Positions 36,261 through 44,265 of a stretch of DNA of 45,740 nt are shown here, piece after piece. The DNA is from Caldilineae bacterium (GTDB lineage Bacteria > Chloroflexota > Anaerolineae > DUEN01). The stretch spans positions 1 to 45,740 of the forward strand of contig DUEN01000133.1 in NCBI GenBank assembly GCA_011176545.1, written 5' to 3'. The translations under genes were made by a program, and so were the position numbers. The stretch's first letter is position 1. Every line of letters starts with the position of its first letter. Under the pieces are notes generated by a model. That model was not told where the DNA came from and made no database searches. It saw only the letters and a list, made by a program, of their open reading frames with translations.

Positions 36261-37613
36261 ATGTCCAATCTCCGAAGCGATGGGATCAGCCGTCGCGAGT
36301 TTCTACGCGCCAGCGCAGCGGTCGGGTTGGGGCTATTAGCTGCCGCCTGCGCGCCACCAGGTGCCCCAGCGCCGGGTGCCGAGGCACCTGCCGCCCCGGA
36401 GAAGGCCGAGGAAGCCGTCACGCTCCGGTTCCTGACCCAGGGTGGATCCCAAAGCGCCTTTGATCGCTACGAGCCACTTATCGCCAAGTTCCAGGAGGCG
36501 AATCCAGACATCAAGATCGAGCCGATCTGGGAGCCAGGTGGGGCCATCGAGATCCAGACGAAACTCCTCACCCTGATCGCAGCTGGTGAGGGGCCGGACA
36601 CCTATTGGGCCCACACCTACACCAACGCCGGGCAGGCCAAGCGCAACATCCAGATGGACCTCCAGCCGATGATCGACGCCGATCCTTCGGTCAATCCGGA
36701 GGACTTCCTGGCCGGCGCTTGGCTCGACTTCAACATCGGGGGCAAACAGATCGGGATCCCCCGTGAGACCACCAGCACGATCCTCATTTACAACAAGCAG
36801 CTCTTCGAGGAGAACGGTGTTCCCCTGCCCAGCAAGGATTGGACCTGGGCTGACTTCGAGGCTGCCGCTAAGGCTCTCACCAAGGGAGAGGGCGCCGAGC
36901 GCATCTACGGCACGGCGGACTGGAACCTGAACCGCAATACCTGGATCAAGATGTGGCAGAAGGGTGGCGACGTCCTGAACGAGGACCGCACCAAGTTCAT
37001 CATGAACCAGGAGCCCAGCATCTCCCAGGTGAAGTTGATCCAGGACTGGCACCACGAGCTGCAGGTCCACATCCCGGGCGTGGAGAAGGGCGGCTTCAGC
37101 ACCGGCGATCTCTTCACCACCGGCCGCATCGGCATGTTCCCTCAGTTCTCCGTCTTCTTCAACGTCATGGCCTCGGAGTTCGAGTGGGACATCGCCCATC
37201 TGCCCTTGGATCCGGGCGACACACGCACTACCCGCGTGGCCTCGGCAGGACACAGTATGTACTCGGGCACCAAGAACCCGGACGCAGCCTGGAAGTGGAT
37301 GGCCTTCCTGGCCAGCGAAGAGGCCTTCTGGCACTTCGTCAAGACTGGCCTCAGCGTGCCCTCCCTACGTGCCGTGGCGGAGGATCCAGAGTTCCTTAAG
37401 ACCGAAAGCCTGCCGCCCAGTGCTCACATCATGATCGAGGCCTTCGAGTATGGACGACCGGAGCCGGTGGCGGGTGACTGGATCGGCGTGCACCGTGAGG
37501 TCCAGGCAGCGCTGGATGCCATCTACGGTGTGGAGAAGGCCGATCCGAAGGCGACGTTGGACGCGATCGCCGATCGGGTGAACGAGCTGATCGCCTACGT
37601 GCCGGGTGAATAG
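36261..37613 (+). CDS. ABC sugar transporter substrate-binding lipoprotein
   Basis: Extracytoplasmic binding protein of the family 1 (MalE-like) solute-binding group, 450 residues. The N-terminus has a twin-arginine signal (SRREFLRASAAVGLGLLAAAC) with lipobox AAAC, so the mature protein is a lipoprotein beginning at that cysteine. An Ala/Pro-rich linker follows, then the periplasmic-binding fold: LRFLTQGGSQSAFDRYEPLI, FQEANPDIKIEPIW, LTLIAAGEGPDTYWAHTYTN, then YNKQLFEENGVPLPSKDWTW and the C-terminal KNPDAAWKWMAFLASEEAFW. The start ATG 36261 follows GGGAGGTGTAACT. It heads an importer unit with two permeases. The sugar bound cannot be read from sequence. Confidence 0.92.
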   Translation: MSNLRSDGISRREFLRASAAVGLGLLAAACAPPGAPAPGAEAPAAPEKAEEAVTLRFLTQGGSQSAFDRYEPLIAKFQEANPDIKIEPIWEPGGAIEIQTKLLTLIAAGEGPDTYWAHTYTNAGQAKRNIQMDLQPMIDADPSVNPEDFLAGAWLDFNIGGKQIGIPRETTSTILIYNKQLFEENGVPLPSKDWTWADFEAAAKALTKGEGAERIYGTADWNLNRNTWIKMWQKGGDVLNEDRTKFIMNQEPSISQVKLIQDWHHELQVHIPGVEKGGFSTGDLFTTGRIGMFPQFSVFFNVMASEFEWDIAHLPLDPGDTRTTRVASAGHSMYSGTKNPDAAWKWMAFLASEEAFWHFVKTGLSVPSLRAVAEDPEFLKTESLPPSAHIMIEAFEYGRPEPVAGDWIGVHREVQAALDAIYGVEKADPKATLDAIADRVNELIAYVPGE

Positions 37614-37671
37614 GGCTATCGAAGCCACACAGTGATCCCTGGACTCGGCGCGAGAGGCGGAGATGCCCCAA

Positions 37672-37702
37672 GGGTAGCCGAAGGCGATGCCTTCGGCTAC
37701 CC
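37672..37702. other. Perfect hairpin between binding-protein and permease genes
   Basis: GGGTAGCCGAAGGC-GAT-GCCTTCGGCTACCC: a perfect 14-bp stem with a 3-nt loop and no T-tract, 58 bp after the binding-protein stop. Such stems in sugar-import operons commonly protect the upstream mRNA from decay, so the binding protein is made in excess over the permeases. Partial termination is also possible. The rest of 37614-37850 holds only the permease ribosome site. Confidence 0.65.
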
Positions 37703-37850
37703 GTATCTGTAGAGCGTGTTCGAATGACGGACCAGCACTGGCTGAAAGTACAGCACTCGGGTTCTAAAGCCATCTAAGCGGCGCGCTTAACCGCCGCCAC
37801 TTCAAGCAGAGAGGGTTCAGATAGGCTCTAAGGCGTGGAGAGCAGGAGAC

Positions 37851-38780
37851 ATGGGGATACGGACGATCAGGGTGAGATGGCAACGACGACGGCGGGGCCT
37901 ATTATGGTCGGAGACGCGAGATGCCTTCCTTTTCCTCTTACCCTGGATCATCGGGTTCCTCGTCTTCACGGCGGGCCCCATGCTAGCCTCGCTCTACATC
38001 TCCTTCACCAAATGGGAGATTGTCACCCCGTCGGTATGGGTCGGGTTGGCACAATATCGTAAGTTGTTCCATGATGACCGCTTCTTCCTCTCGTTGTATA
38101 ACACGGCATACTATGTGTTCATCGGCGTGCCGTTGCATCTCTTCCTCGCCTTATTGGCGGCGTTGGCGATGAACCTCAATCTGCGCGGCATCCGAGTCTT
38201 CCGTACCCTCTATTATGTGCCATCCATCACCCCAGCCGTGGCCAACGCCATCCTCTGGCTGTGGATCTTCCATCCTCAGTGGGGCCTAGCCAACGCCCTC
38301 TTGGAGTTTCTAGGCTTTAAGGGGCTATATTGGTTACAGGATCCCAAGCTGGCAAAGCCCTCCTTCATCATCATGAGCTTCTGGACCATCGGCGGCCAGA
38401 TGGTGATCCTGCTGGCAGGCTTGAAGGGCATCCCGCAGAGCCTATATGAAGCGGCCGAGATCGACGGGGCGAACTCGTGGCAGCGATTTTGGAACGTCAC
38501 GTTGCCTCTGCTGACGCCCGCGATCTTCTTCAACCTCATCATGGCCATCATCGGCGCCTTCCAGGTGTTCACACAGGCCTACATCATGACTGAGGGGGGC
38601 CCGAACTACGCGACGCTGTTCTACGTGCTTTACCTGTATCGCATGGCTTTCGAGAACTTCCGCATGGGATACGCCTCCGCTATGGCCTGGGTCTTATTCC
38701 TCATCATCATGTTCTTCACCCTGCTCCAGTTCCGTATCTCGGATCGTTGGGTATTCTACGAGGGCAAGCTACGGGAATAA
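37851..38780 (+). CDS. Sugar ABC transporter permease, MalF type
   Basis: Integral membrane subunit of 309 residues with about six helices (FLFLLPWIIGFLVFTAGPML at the start and AMAWVLFLIIMFFTLLQF at the end). The EAA cytoplasmic loop that contacts the ATPase is clear: YEAAEIDGANSWQRFWNVTL, followed by PLLTPAIFFNLIMAIIGAFQ. Binding-protein-dependent permeases of the MalF/UgpA group share LYYVPSITPAVANAILWLWI and QAYIMTEGGPNYATLFYVLY. The ATG at 37851 has GGAGAC upstream. It is followed by the second permease after an inverted-repeat element. No ATPase gene is present in the cluster, so a shared MsmX/MalK-type ATPase from elsewhere is expected. Confidence 0.93.
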   Translation: MGIRTIRVRWQRRRRGLLWSETRDAFLFLLPWIIGFLVFTAGPMLASLYISFTKWEIVTPSVWVGLAQYRKLFHDDRFFLSLYNTAYYVFIGVPLHLFLALLAALAMNLNLRGIRVFRTLYYVPSITPAVANAILWLWIFHPQWGLANALLEFLGFKGLYWLQDPKLAKPSFIIMSFWTIGGQMVILLAGLKGIPQSLYEAAEIDGANSWQRFWNVTLPLLTPAIFFNLIMAIIGAFQVFTQAYIMTEGGPNYATLFYVLYLYRMAFENFRMGYASAMAWVLFLIIMFFTLLQFRISDRWVFYEGKLRE

Positions 38781-38792
38781 GCGTAGGAGAAG

Positions 38793-38895
38793 AACCGCAA
38801 AGGACGCAAAGGACGCGAAGGTGATTCGGAGAGGTTTTTGTGATACTAAAGTTATTAAATGAAAGACCTTGGCGCTCTTTGCGTCCTTTGCGGTT
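38793..38895. repeat. Inverted-repeat element, AACCGCAAAG family, inside the importer operon
   Basis: A 103-bp element with perfect 19-bp arms AACCGCAAAGGACGCAAAG and CTTTGCGTCCTTTGCGGTT. It sits between the two permease genes, so its hairpin is part of the operon mRNA. It is related to 19472-19544 and 20860-20928. Confidence 0.85.
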
Positions 38896-38924
38896 AGAAA
38901 AATAAAAAGACCAAGTTCTGAGGA

Positions 38925-39857
38925 ATGCGGGAGGATATCAAGGAGATGCTTACAAGAGGAGAGGCTCGTCTCAGCACCCTCGTCAGTGTCGAGACGATCA
39001 TCCGTCGCCAAATGACGCGTAAGCGCCTGCTTCGGATGTTGCGCGACCTCTTCTGGTACATCGTGTTGGGATTCTTCGCGGTGGTGTTAGCTTTGCCATT
39101 GGCTTGGCTGGTATCGACCTCGCTGAAGACCGGCGCGCAGACGTTCGTCATGCCGCCTAAGTGGATCCCCGACCCGATCGTATGGGAGAATTACCCAGAG
39201 GCCTTCCGGGCTGTACCCTTCCACCGCTATTTCTGGAATACGATGCAGATCGTCGTCTTCGCCACGCTGGGGACGTTGATCACGGCCTCCATGGCGGCGT
39301 TCGCCTTCGCTCGCCTGCGGTTCCCCGCACGCAGTTTCCTGTTCGGCCTGGTCCTCTCGACGCTGATGTTACCCGGCATCGTCACGCTGATCCCCACCTT
39401 CATCCTCTTCCGAACGCTGGGATGGGTGAACACGCTGCTCCCGCTCATCGTACCCTCCTGGTTTGGGGGCGGCGCGTTCAACATCTTCCTCTTCCGCCAA
39501 TTCTTTATGACGCTCCCCTACGATCTCGACGAGGCCGCGCGCATCGATGGGGCGAGCAATTTCCGCATCTATTGGAACATCCTGCTGCCGCTCTCCAAGC
39601 CGGCGCTCGCTACCGTTGGCGTGTTCTCCTTCATCCACCACTGGAACGACTTCTTCCTGCCTCTGGTCTACCTGCAGGATACCAGCAAGTGGACCATGGC
39701 CATCGGCCTGCAGGGGTTCAAGGACCTATATTCGACCAGCTGGAACCTGATGATGGCCGCTTCCACGGCCATGATCATCCCGCTGCTGGTCCTCTTCTTC
39801 TTCGCTCAACGGTACTTCGTCAGCGGCATCCACCTGACCGGGATCGCTGGCCGATAG
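38925..39857 (+). CDS. Sugar ABC transporter permease, MalG type
   Basis: Second membrane subunit, 310 residues, about six helices (YIVLGFFAVVLALPLAWLVS, then FVMPPKWIPDPIVWENYPEA, and FATLGTLITASMAAFAFARL). The EAA loop is present in YDLDEAARIDGASNFRIYWN followed by ILLPLSKPALATVGVFSF. The C-terminus (QRYFVSGIHLTGIAGR) is the usual MalG/UgpE ending, RYFVxGxxxGAVKG. The ATG at 38925 has GAGGA directly upstream at too short a distance; ATG 38946, with GGGAGG about 10 nt upstream, may be the true start. It completes the importer unit and ends 19 bp from the convergent DUF6259 gene. Confidence 0.92.
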   Translation: MREDIKEMLTRGEARLSTLVSVETIIRRQMTRKRLLRMLRDLFWYIVLGFFAVVLALPLAWLVSTSLKTGAQTFVMPPKWIPDPIVWENYPEAFRAVPFHRYFWNTMQIVVFATLGTLITASMAAFAFARLRFPARSFLFGLVLSTLMLPGIVTLIPTFILFRTLGWVNTLLPLIVPSWFGGGAFNIFLFRQFFMTLPYDLDEAARIDGASNFRIYWNILLPLSKPALATVGVFSFIHHWNDFFLPLVYLQDTSKWTMAIGLQGFKDLYSTSWNLMMAASTAMIIPLLVLFFFAQRYFVSGIHLTGIAGR

Positions 39858-39876
39858 GAGGATCCGGCCTGCCTCG

Positions 39877-42108
39877 TCACGGGCCGATCTCGATCAGCTC
39901 CACGGCGCGCGCTGGAATCGTCCCCTCGTAGATGGCGGATGCCTTGCCCAGACGTCCCACGAGTGTGCGCCCCCGTCCGTTGATGCGGTATATCCGCCAT
40001 CCCGCGTGCGCGTCATCGATCCTCCATGTGATGCGGTGCGGATGATCGCTGATGTTCGCCAGCGCCAGCCCGCGCCGACCGTCGGGGGCGGCCCACTGCG
40101 AGGCGAGCACGGCGGGCATGTGCCTGCGGACCACATGCTCTTGATCTGGCGGCGTGTAGATCCCCCGCACGAGGAACTCCACGGTGATCTCAGGCACATC
40201 CAGATCGGGCGGCCGCAGCCATCGGCCGTAGACCAGGAAAGGAGCCGCCAGGAGTCGCGTGCGCACCAGGTCGCGCAGGAAGCGCCAGTGGGGTTGTAGA
40301 CGCGGGTCCTCAAGTTGCTCAGGGTGAACGTTGGCCACCATGGGCTGGGCGCCCGCCACGAACGCTCGTCCCAGTTCGGCGTAGAACGCGTCCACGAAGT
40401 CCCGCTCGTCGAACCGCTGGGACCGAATAGGGCTCTGGGGGCGGGGCCACAGCTCATCGTAAGGGGGCGGCGCCAGGGAGGCGTACGATCCGAAGTGCAG
40501 CGCGTGGTCATGATACACCGCAGCGAAGAGGGGCACCGGCTCCCAGTTCAGCCCGATGCGATCGTAGAATCCCATCCGCTCGAATGAGTTGTCCAACACC
40601 AGGAAGGCGTCAAAGAGGTCCAGATAGACCTCGCAGGAACCCTCAGTGGGGAACATGGCGTCGGGATGGGCCTGCACCGCGCGGCGCACGCGCCTGATGA
40701 GCTGGCGATATCCTTGATACCAGTGGTTCCCCCCGCCCAGCGGGTGGGGGTGTTGTGGATCGAAGCATAATTGCGGGGAGGAGATGCCGATCTGATCGAT
40801 GTAAACGCCGTCCAGCCCATAGCGGTTCACCAGCTCGTTGGCCAAGCTGCTCAGCGTCGTCTGCCAGAGCGCGGTGGTGGGACACATGGGCGCCATCTCC
40901 GCCCGATTGAAGACGTTGTACACCTCGCGGTAGATGTCGCCGTTCTCCTGTTTGCAGGCGGCCTGGTGGGCCTGTTTCGCCTCCCAGCTCGGCGCGCCAG
41001 TCCCCCAGAGGCGACCATTGACGTAGACAATTGCGCGTAAGCCTTGAGCGTGCAGATGGTCGATGGCCGCGCGGAAAGAGGTCTCGCCCTCGCGGGGAGG
41101 CAGGTAATCTGGGAAGTAAGTATCGTACGGCGTTTGGTGCCACCAATACCAGTCCAACGCCACCGGGGCGTCGATCCGCTCGTGTAGCTGCAGAGCGCCG
41201 GGAAGCACCTGATCGGAGCAGCCCCGGTTCCATACCCACAGCCCGATCTCCAACAGCCAGCGAGGGAGATCATCCCGGGCGTAGAGGGGGCCGCGGCAGC
41301 ACCACGGCTGGGTGATCGCCCAGGTCCGATACCGCTCGGCCGCGTCCATCCAGTCGCCTGTAAAGGCGGCCAGGGCTACGGGATACGGCGGAGCGAAGCG
41401 CCCGGCCGTTTGGGGCATACCTTCCGGGAAATGTTCAAAAGCCAGCGTCCAACCGGTTGCCTCTAGCTCCCCTTGCACGGTGAGCCGCTTGTAGTAGCCG
41501 TGGGGATCCTGGATGATGGCCAACAGTCCGTCTCCACGTTGGCGGTAGTATGCTATGCACTGCATGGTCATCCCGCCCGGGTAGGCCAGCGAGACCCTGC
41601 GGCCGATGACGTCGTTGGCGAAGATGGCCGCGCTGGAATCGCGGATGACGTAGCCGCCCGCCCGTGGGAGCAAGAGTCGCTCTTCGTCTCCTGAAGCGAT
41701 AGGGCGCATTCCGGAGAGGAGGGGAAAATCCGCACGCCACAGTGCCGCGTCTGGTGTCATCCCTTCTACAGTCAGACGCCAATGGAGCAGATCATCCTGA
41801 GAGGTGACCGTCGCGGATACGGTGATTTCTGGAGCTCTCTGGAGGCCCGTCCAGATCAGGCGCAGCCCAGCACCCGTGTATTCAATTCGGCAATCACAGG
41901 CGTCCAGGGCGGTTATCTCTCGTGATCGCCCGGCCCGGTCGCGGAGCTCCAGGCGCCAGGGTGATCGGACGGAGGCGATGTCTTCCAGGAACTCATAGCC
42001 GGTGCTGACCCGACGCAGGGATCGCAGTCGACCTCCAGCATCGAATTCGACCGCTAGATCGCCACTGGCGACCTGCTGAATGTCACCATGCTCTGCTGCC
42101 ATGTCCAT
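39877..42108 (-). CDS. DUF6259-type glycoside hydrolase-like protein
   Basis: Cytoplasmic protein of 743 residues: an N-terminal beta-sandwich of the galactose-mutarotase-like type (about 1-270), then a TIM barrel like GH36/GH-D or GH13-clan enzymes, then a C-terminal beta domain. Barrel segments: APVALDWYWWHQTPYDTYFP, LHAQGLRAIVYVNGRLWGTG, NRYGLDGVYIDQIGISSPQL (Asp is a candidate nucleophile) and AHPDAMFPTEGSCEVYLDLF (Glu is a candidate acid). The specificity is unknown. ATG 42108 has only AGGA adjacent; ATG 42102, two codons on, has better spacing. It runs against the importer genes, and its start overlaps the tail of the decayed FAH-family gene, suggesting a former minus-strand operon NIF3-FAH-DUF6259. 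Confidence 0.72.
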   Translation of the reverse strand: MDMAAEHGDIQQVASGDLAVEFDAGGRLRSLRRVSTGYEFLEDIASVRSPWRLELRDRAGRSREITALDACDCRIEYTGAGLRLIWTGLQRAPEITVSATVTSQDDLLHWRLTVEGMTPDAALWRADFPLLSGMRPIASGDEERLLLPRAGGYVIRDSSAAIFANDVIGRRVSLAYPGGMTMQCIAYYRQRGDGLLAIIQDPHGYYKRLTVQGELEATGWTLAFEHFPEGMPQTAGRFAPPYPVALAAFTGDWMDAAERYRTWAITQPWCCRGPLYARDDLPRWLLEIGLWVWNRGCSDQVLPGALQLHERIDAPVALDWYWWHQTPYDTYFPDYLPPREGETSFRAAIDHLHAQGLRAIVYVNGRLWGTGAPSWEAKQAHQAACKQENGDIYREVYNVFNRAEMAPMCPTTALWQTTLSSLANELVNRYGLDGVYIDQIGISSPQLCFDPQHPHPLGGGNHWYQGYRQLIRRVRRAVQAHPDAMFPTEGSCEVYLDLFDAFLVLDNSFERMGFYDRIGLNWEPVPLFAAVYHDHALHFGSYASLAPPPYDELWPRPQSPIRSQRFDERDFVDAFYAELGRAFVAGAQPMVANVHPEQLEDPRLQPHWRFLRDLVRTRLLAAPFLVYGRWLRPPDLDVPEITVEFLVRGIYTPPDQEHVVRRHMPAVLASQWAAPDGRRGLALANISDHPHRITWRIDDAHAGWRIYRINGRGRTLVGRLGKASAIYEGTIPARAVELIEIGP

Positions 42109-42969
42109 TCCTGTACTCTTTTACGACGGGATTGCCCAAGGTGCCAATGCCCTCGATCTCGATGGTGACGATGTCTCCATCCATCAGCGTGAAATCATCC
42201 GGCGGAACGATACCGGTGCCAGTGAGGAGGACGACGCCACGCGGGAAGTCGTTTTCCCGCCTCAGGTACCAATGAGATTGGCAAACAAGCGTATCATGGG
42301 GTTTATCCGTGTGTCGCCCTCGAAGACGACATTCCCCGCGCGCTCGATCGTCATCCAGATGCCCACCGCCGTGGGATCGGCGTCCGTTCCTGCCGGCCGG
42401 ATCATCGGCCCCAGCGCGCAGCACTGGCGGTAGATCTTCGCCTGCGGCAGATAGAGTGCGTTCTCCCCTTCGATATCGCGGGCGCTCATGTCATTGCCGA
42501 TCGTGAAGCCGATGATTTCCAAGGCGGGATTTAGCACCAGGGCCAGCTCTGGTTCTGGCGGTCCAGTTAGAGTCGGCCTGCACGCACGCGAGCTCGTCAA
42601 GGCCGACGACGTGATCGGACATGGCCTTGAAAAAGACCTCCGGCCGGTCGGCCTCATAGACACGATTGTACAAGTCACTGCCGTGCGATTCCCGCTCCCG
42701 CGCGGCTGCGCAGATAGGTGACACCAGCCGCCCACACCTCTTGCTCGTCGATCAGCTTCAGAAGTTGGGCCAGCGTGGGAACGTCTGATACAGGGCGACT
42801 ACCGGCGATAGATTCCAGCAGGGCATCCGCGAGCGACCTCAACCCGGCCAATCAAGCCAGCCAGCGTGCCAAATCGCGCCGGCTCTACGGCGCTCAGATC
42901 ATATAATCGCTCCTCTACAATTAGGCCGATGTGAGAACCGGTGGGTATGGTGAAACGGCATAGGAATAT
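42083..42969 (-). pseudogene. Frameshifted fumarylacetoacetate-hydrolase-family gene
   Basis: Pieces of one FAH-family protein can be read in order on the minus strand in successive frames. They are CRFTIPTGSHIGLIVEERLY...GTLAGLIG (to about 42838), SLADALLESIAG...EVWAAGVTYLRS (to about 42700), ARERESHGSDLYNRVYEADR...LDELACVQADSNW (to about 42556), PEPELALVLNPALEIIGFTI...RLFANLIG (to about 42262), and LRRENDFPRGVVLLTGTGIV...EGIGTLGNPV. The NDMSARDIEG block is the family's metal-site signature. Four frame changes and an ATA where the initiator should be (42969-42967) show decay. Intact relatives hydrolyse C-C bonds in acylpyruvates or act as oxo-acid dehydratases in sugar-acid breakdown. The order is conserved throughout, so loss looks recent. 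Confidence 0.85.
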
Positions 42970-43164
42970 CGCTGATCACTTCTCTGCCTTCCGTTGCTGT
43001 CGATGCTGAGATGGCCACTGCGGCTCGCCGCAGTCTACCATGGAAGCAAGGTCCCGTTCAAGTCGGCGCGATGGCGGTAGTGTATCCTTTTCGGTGGAAA
43101 TTCACCTAGGCCCCCCTGGGGACCGAATCTGCTCCTCCCCTTATCAGGCAAGAATGCCTCCCCC

Positions 43165-43956
43165 TCACATTCCGACCAGCCTGTACATGCATCGCTGCGG
43201 GATATGATGGATAGGGATATGGAAGAATTTCGCCCTGAGATGGCTCGCCAGACTCATCATGCCGGCCTCCTCGCTGGCGGCATGGTTGACCACGATCAAT
43301 GGGATGCCCATATCGATGGCGAAGGCCCTATCTCGCCAGTAGGAGATACCATCGTCCGTACAGATGGCAAGATCAGCTTTGTACTCCTCGATGAACGTGA
43401 GGAATGGCGTGATCGCGCCGGTGCCAATGGCCACTCGTGTGACCGTCTTGTCGGCGGGGCCGATCAATTCGACGGCCTCCTGCCCCAGATGCCTGGTGCG
43501 CGCCGTTACCTGCTGTGCCACCTCAAGTGCCGTCCTGCCGGCGCCGTCATAGACGCGGAAGAAACCCTCGCCATCGATCGCTTCACCCAGGCCCAGGAGT
43601 TCGCCCCAGGCGTCTGGGATCCCCTCCCTCGGCATCTGATCCCACAGGTCGTGGCATCGCAGGATGATCAACCCGTTCTCTTCTATGAACCGTCGTTTGT
43701 CGCGGACGCTTGAAAGACGGAGGATGTCTGGGTCGTTGTCGAAATGGTCATAATAGGTGGGTTCATGAGTGATGAAGACGTTGTACCCAAGCTCGACGGC
43801 TTTCCGAAGCGCCTATGTATAGCTCATCCACGCCACCGCGATGCCCTGGACTTCAGCATCGGGCTCACTAGATTTAAATGTGTCAACGGTCTTCTCCGGA
43901 TCCATCCATCCACCATTGAGGGACTGCAGGTGTGATTGCAACTCACAAGCTTTCAC
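43165..43956 (-). pseudogene. NIF3-like protein gene with one in-frame amber codon
   Basis: Reading from GTG 43956 (preceded by TTGGAGGAACACG), the frame runs KACELQSHLQSLNGGWMDPE, then KTVDTFKSSEPDAEVQGIAV, AWMSYT, then TAG at 43815-43813, and continues in the same frame ALRKAVELGYNVFITHEPTY, YDHFDNDPDILRL to the stop at 43165. Both halves belong to one NIF3/DUF34-type dinuclear-metal protein (ITHEP and LIILRCHDLWD regions; C-terminal NHAASEEAGMMSLASHLRA). The amber codon replaces what is probably TGG or CAG. Either the gene is newly inactivated or the codon is read through. The 195 bp between it and the FAH-family remnant (42970-43164) holds one small hairpin, ACTGCGG-CTCG-CCGCAGT. Confidence 0.72.
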
Positions 43957-44040
43957 CGTGTTCCTCCAACGGTCCAGAATCAGATGCTGATCTCGTCTCG
44001 CAGTGATCACTCCCCCAAGCCACGGCCAGGGCTCCTCCTG

Positions 44041-44068
44041 GTGTATATGACTCCGTGTATATGACTCC
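44041..44068. repeat. 14-bp exact tandem duplication
   Basis: GTGTATATGACTCC occurs twice in direct tandem, in the interval between the NIF3-like gene and the LacI regulator promoter. Confidence 0.85.
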
Positions 44069-44164
44069 ATAGCCATTGTACCGGAGGAGCTCCGGCTTTT
44101 GTCAAGATCTGCTTCACCACCTGGTAATGCTCTCTTGGCGCTAGCGGATAGCGGATTTTTGCGC

Positions 44165-44193
44165 TTGACAAATTGGGTGGCTTCTTTTATAAT
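44165..44193 (+). promoter_or_regulatory. Perfect consensus promoter of the LacI-family regulator
   Basis: TTGACA (44165-44170), a 17-nt spacer and TATAAT (44188-44193): exact sigma-70 consensus. Such a strong promoter for a regulator implies tight repression. Confidence 0.85.
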
Positions 44194-44195
44194 GT

Positions 44196-44239
44196 CTTCG
44201 ACAACGTTGACGTTAGCGTTAGCGTCAACGTTGTCGAAG
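44196..44239. promoter_or_regulatory. Twin LacI-type operators in one large palindrome
   Basis: CTTCGACAACGTTGACG (44196-44212) and CGTCAACGTTGTCGAAG (44223-44239) are perfect inverted copies. Each contains the palindrome CAACGTTG with a central CG, as in LacI-family operators; the two centres lie 24 bp apart. The site begins 2 bp after the -10 box, so a bound repressor would block transcription start. Confidence 0.75.
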
Positions 44240-44265
44240 CTGTCACCGGAACCAGGAGAAAGTTC

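Noticed and set aside
36068..36463. 131-codon open frame upstream of the binding protein
   Set aside because: It runs into the binding-protein gene in another frame and covers stem-forming leader sequence; it has no ribosome site or family resemblance.
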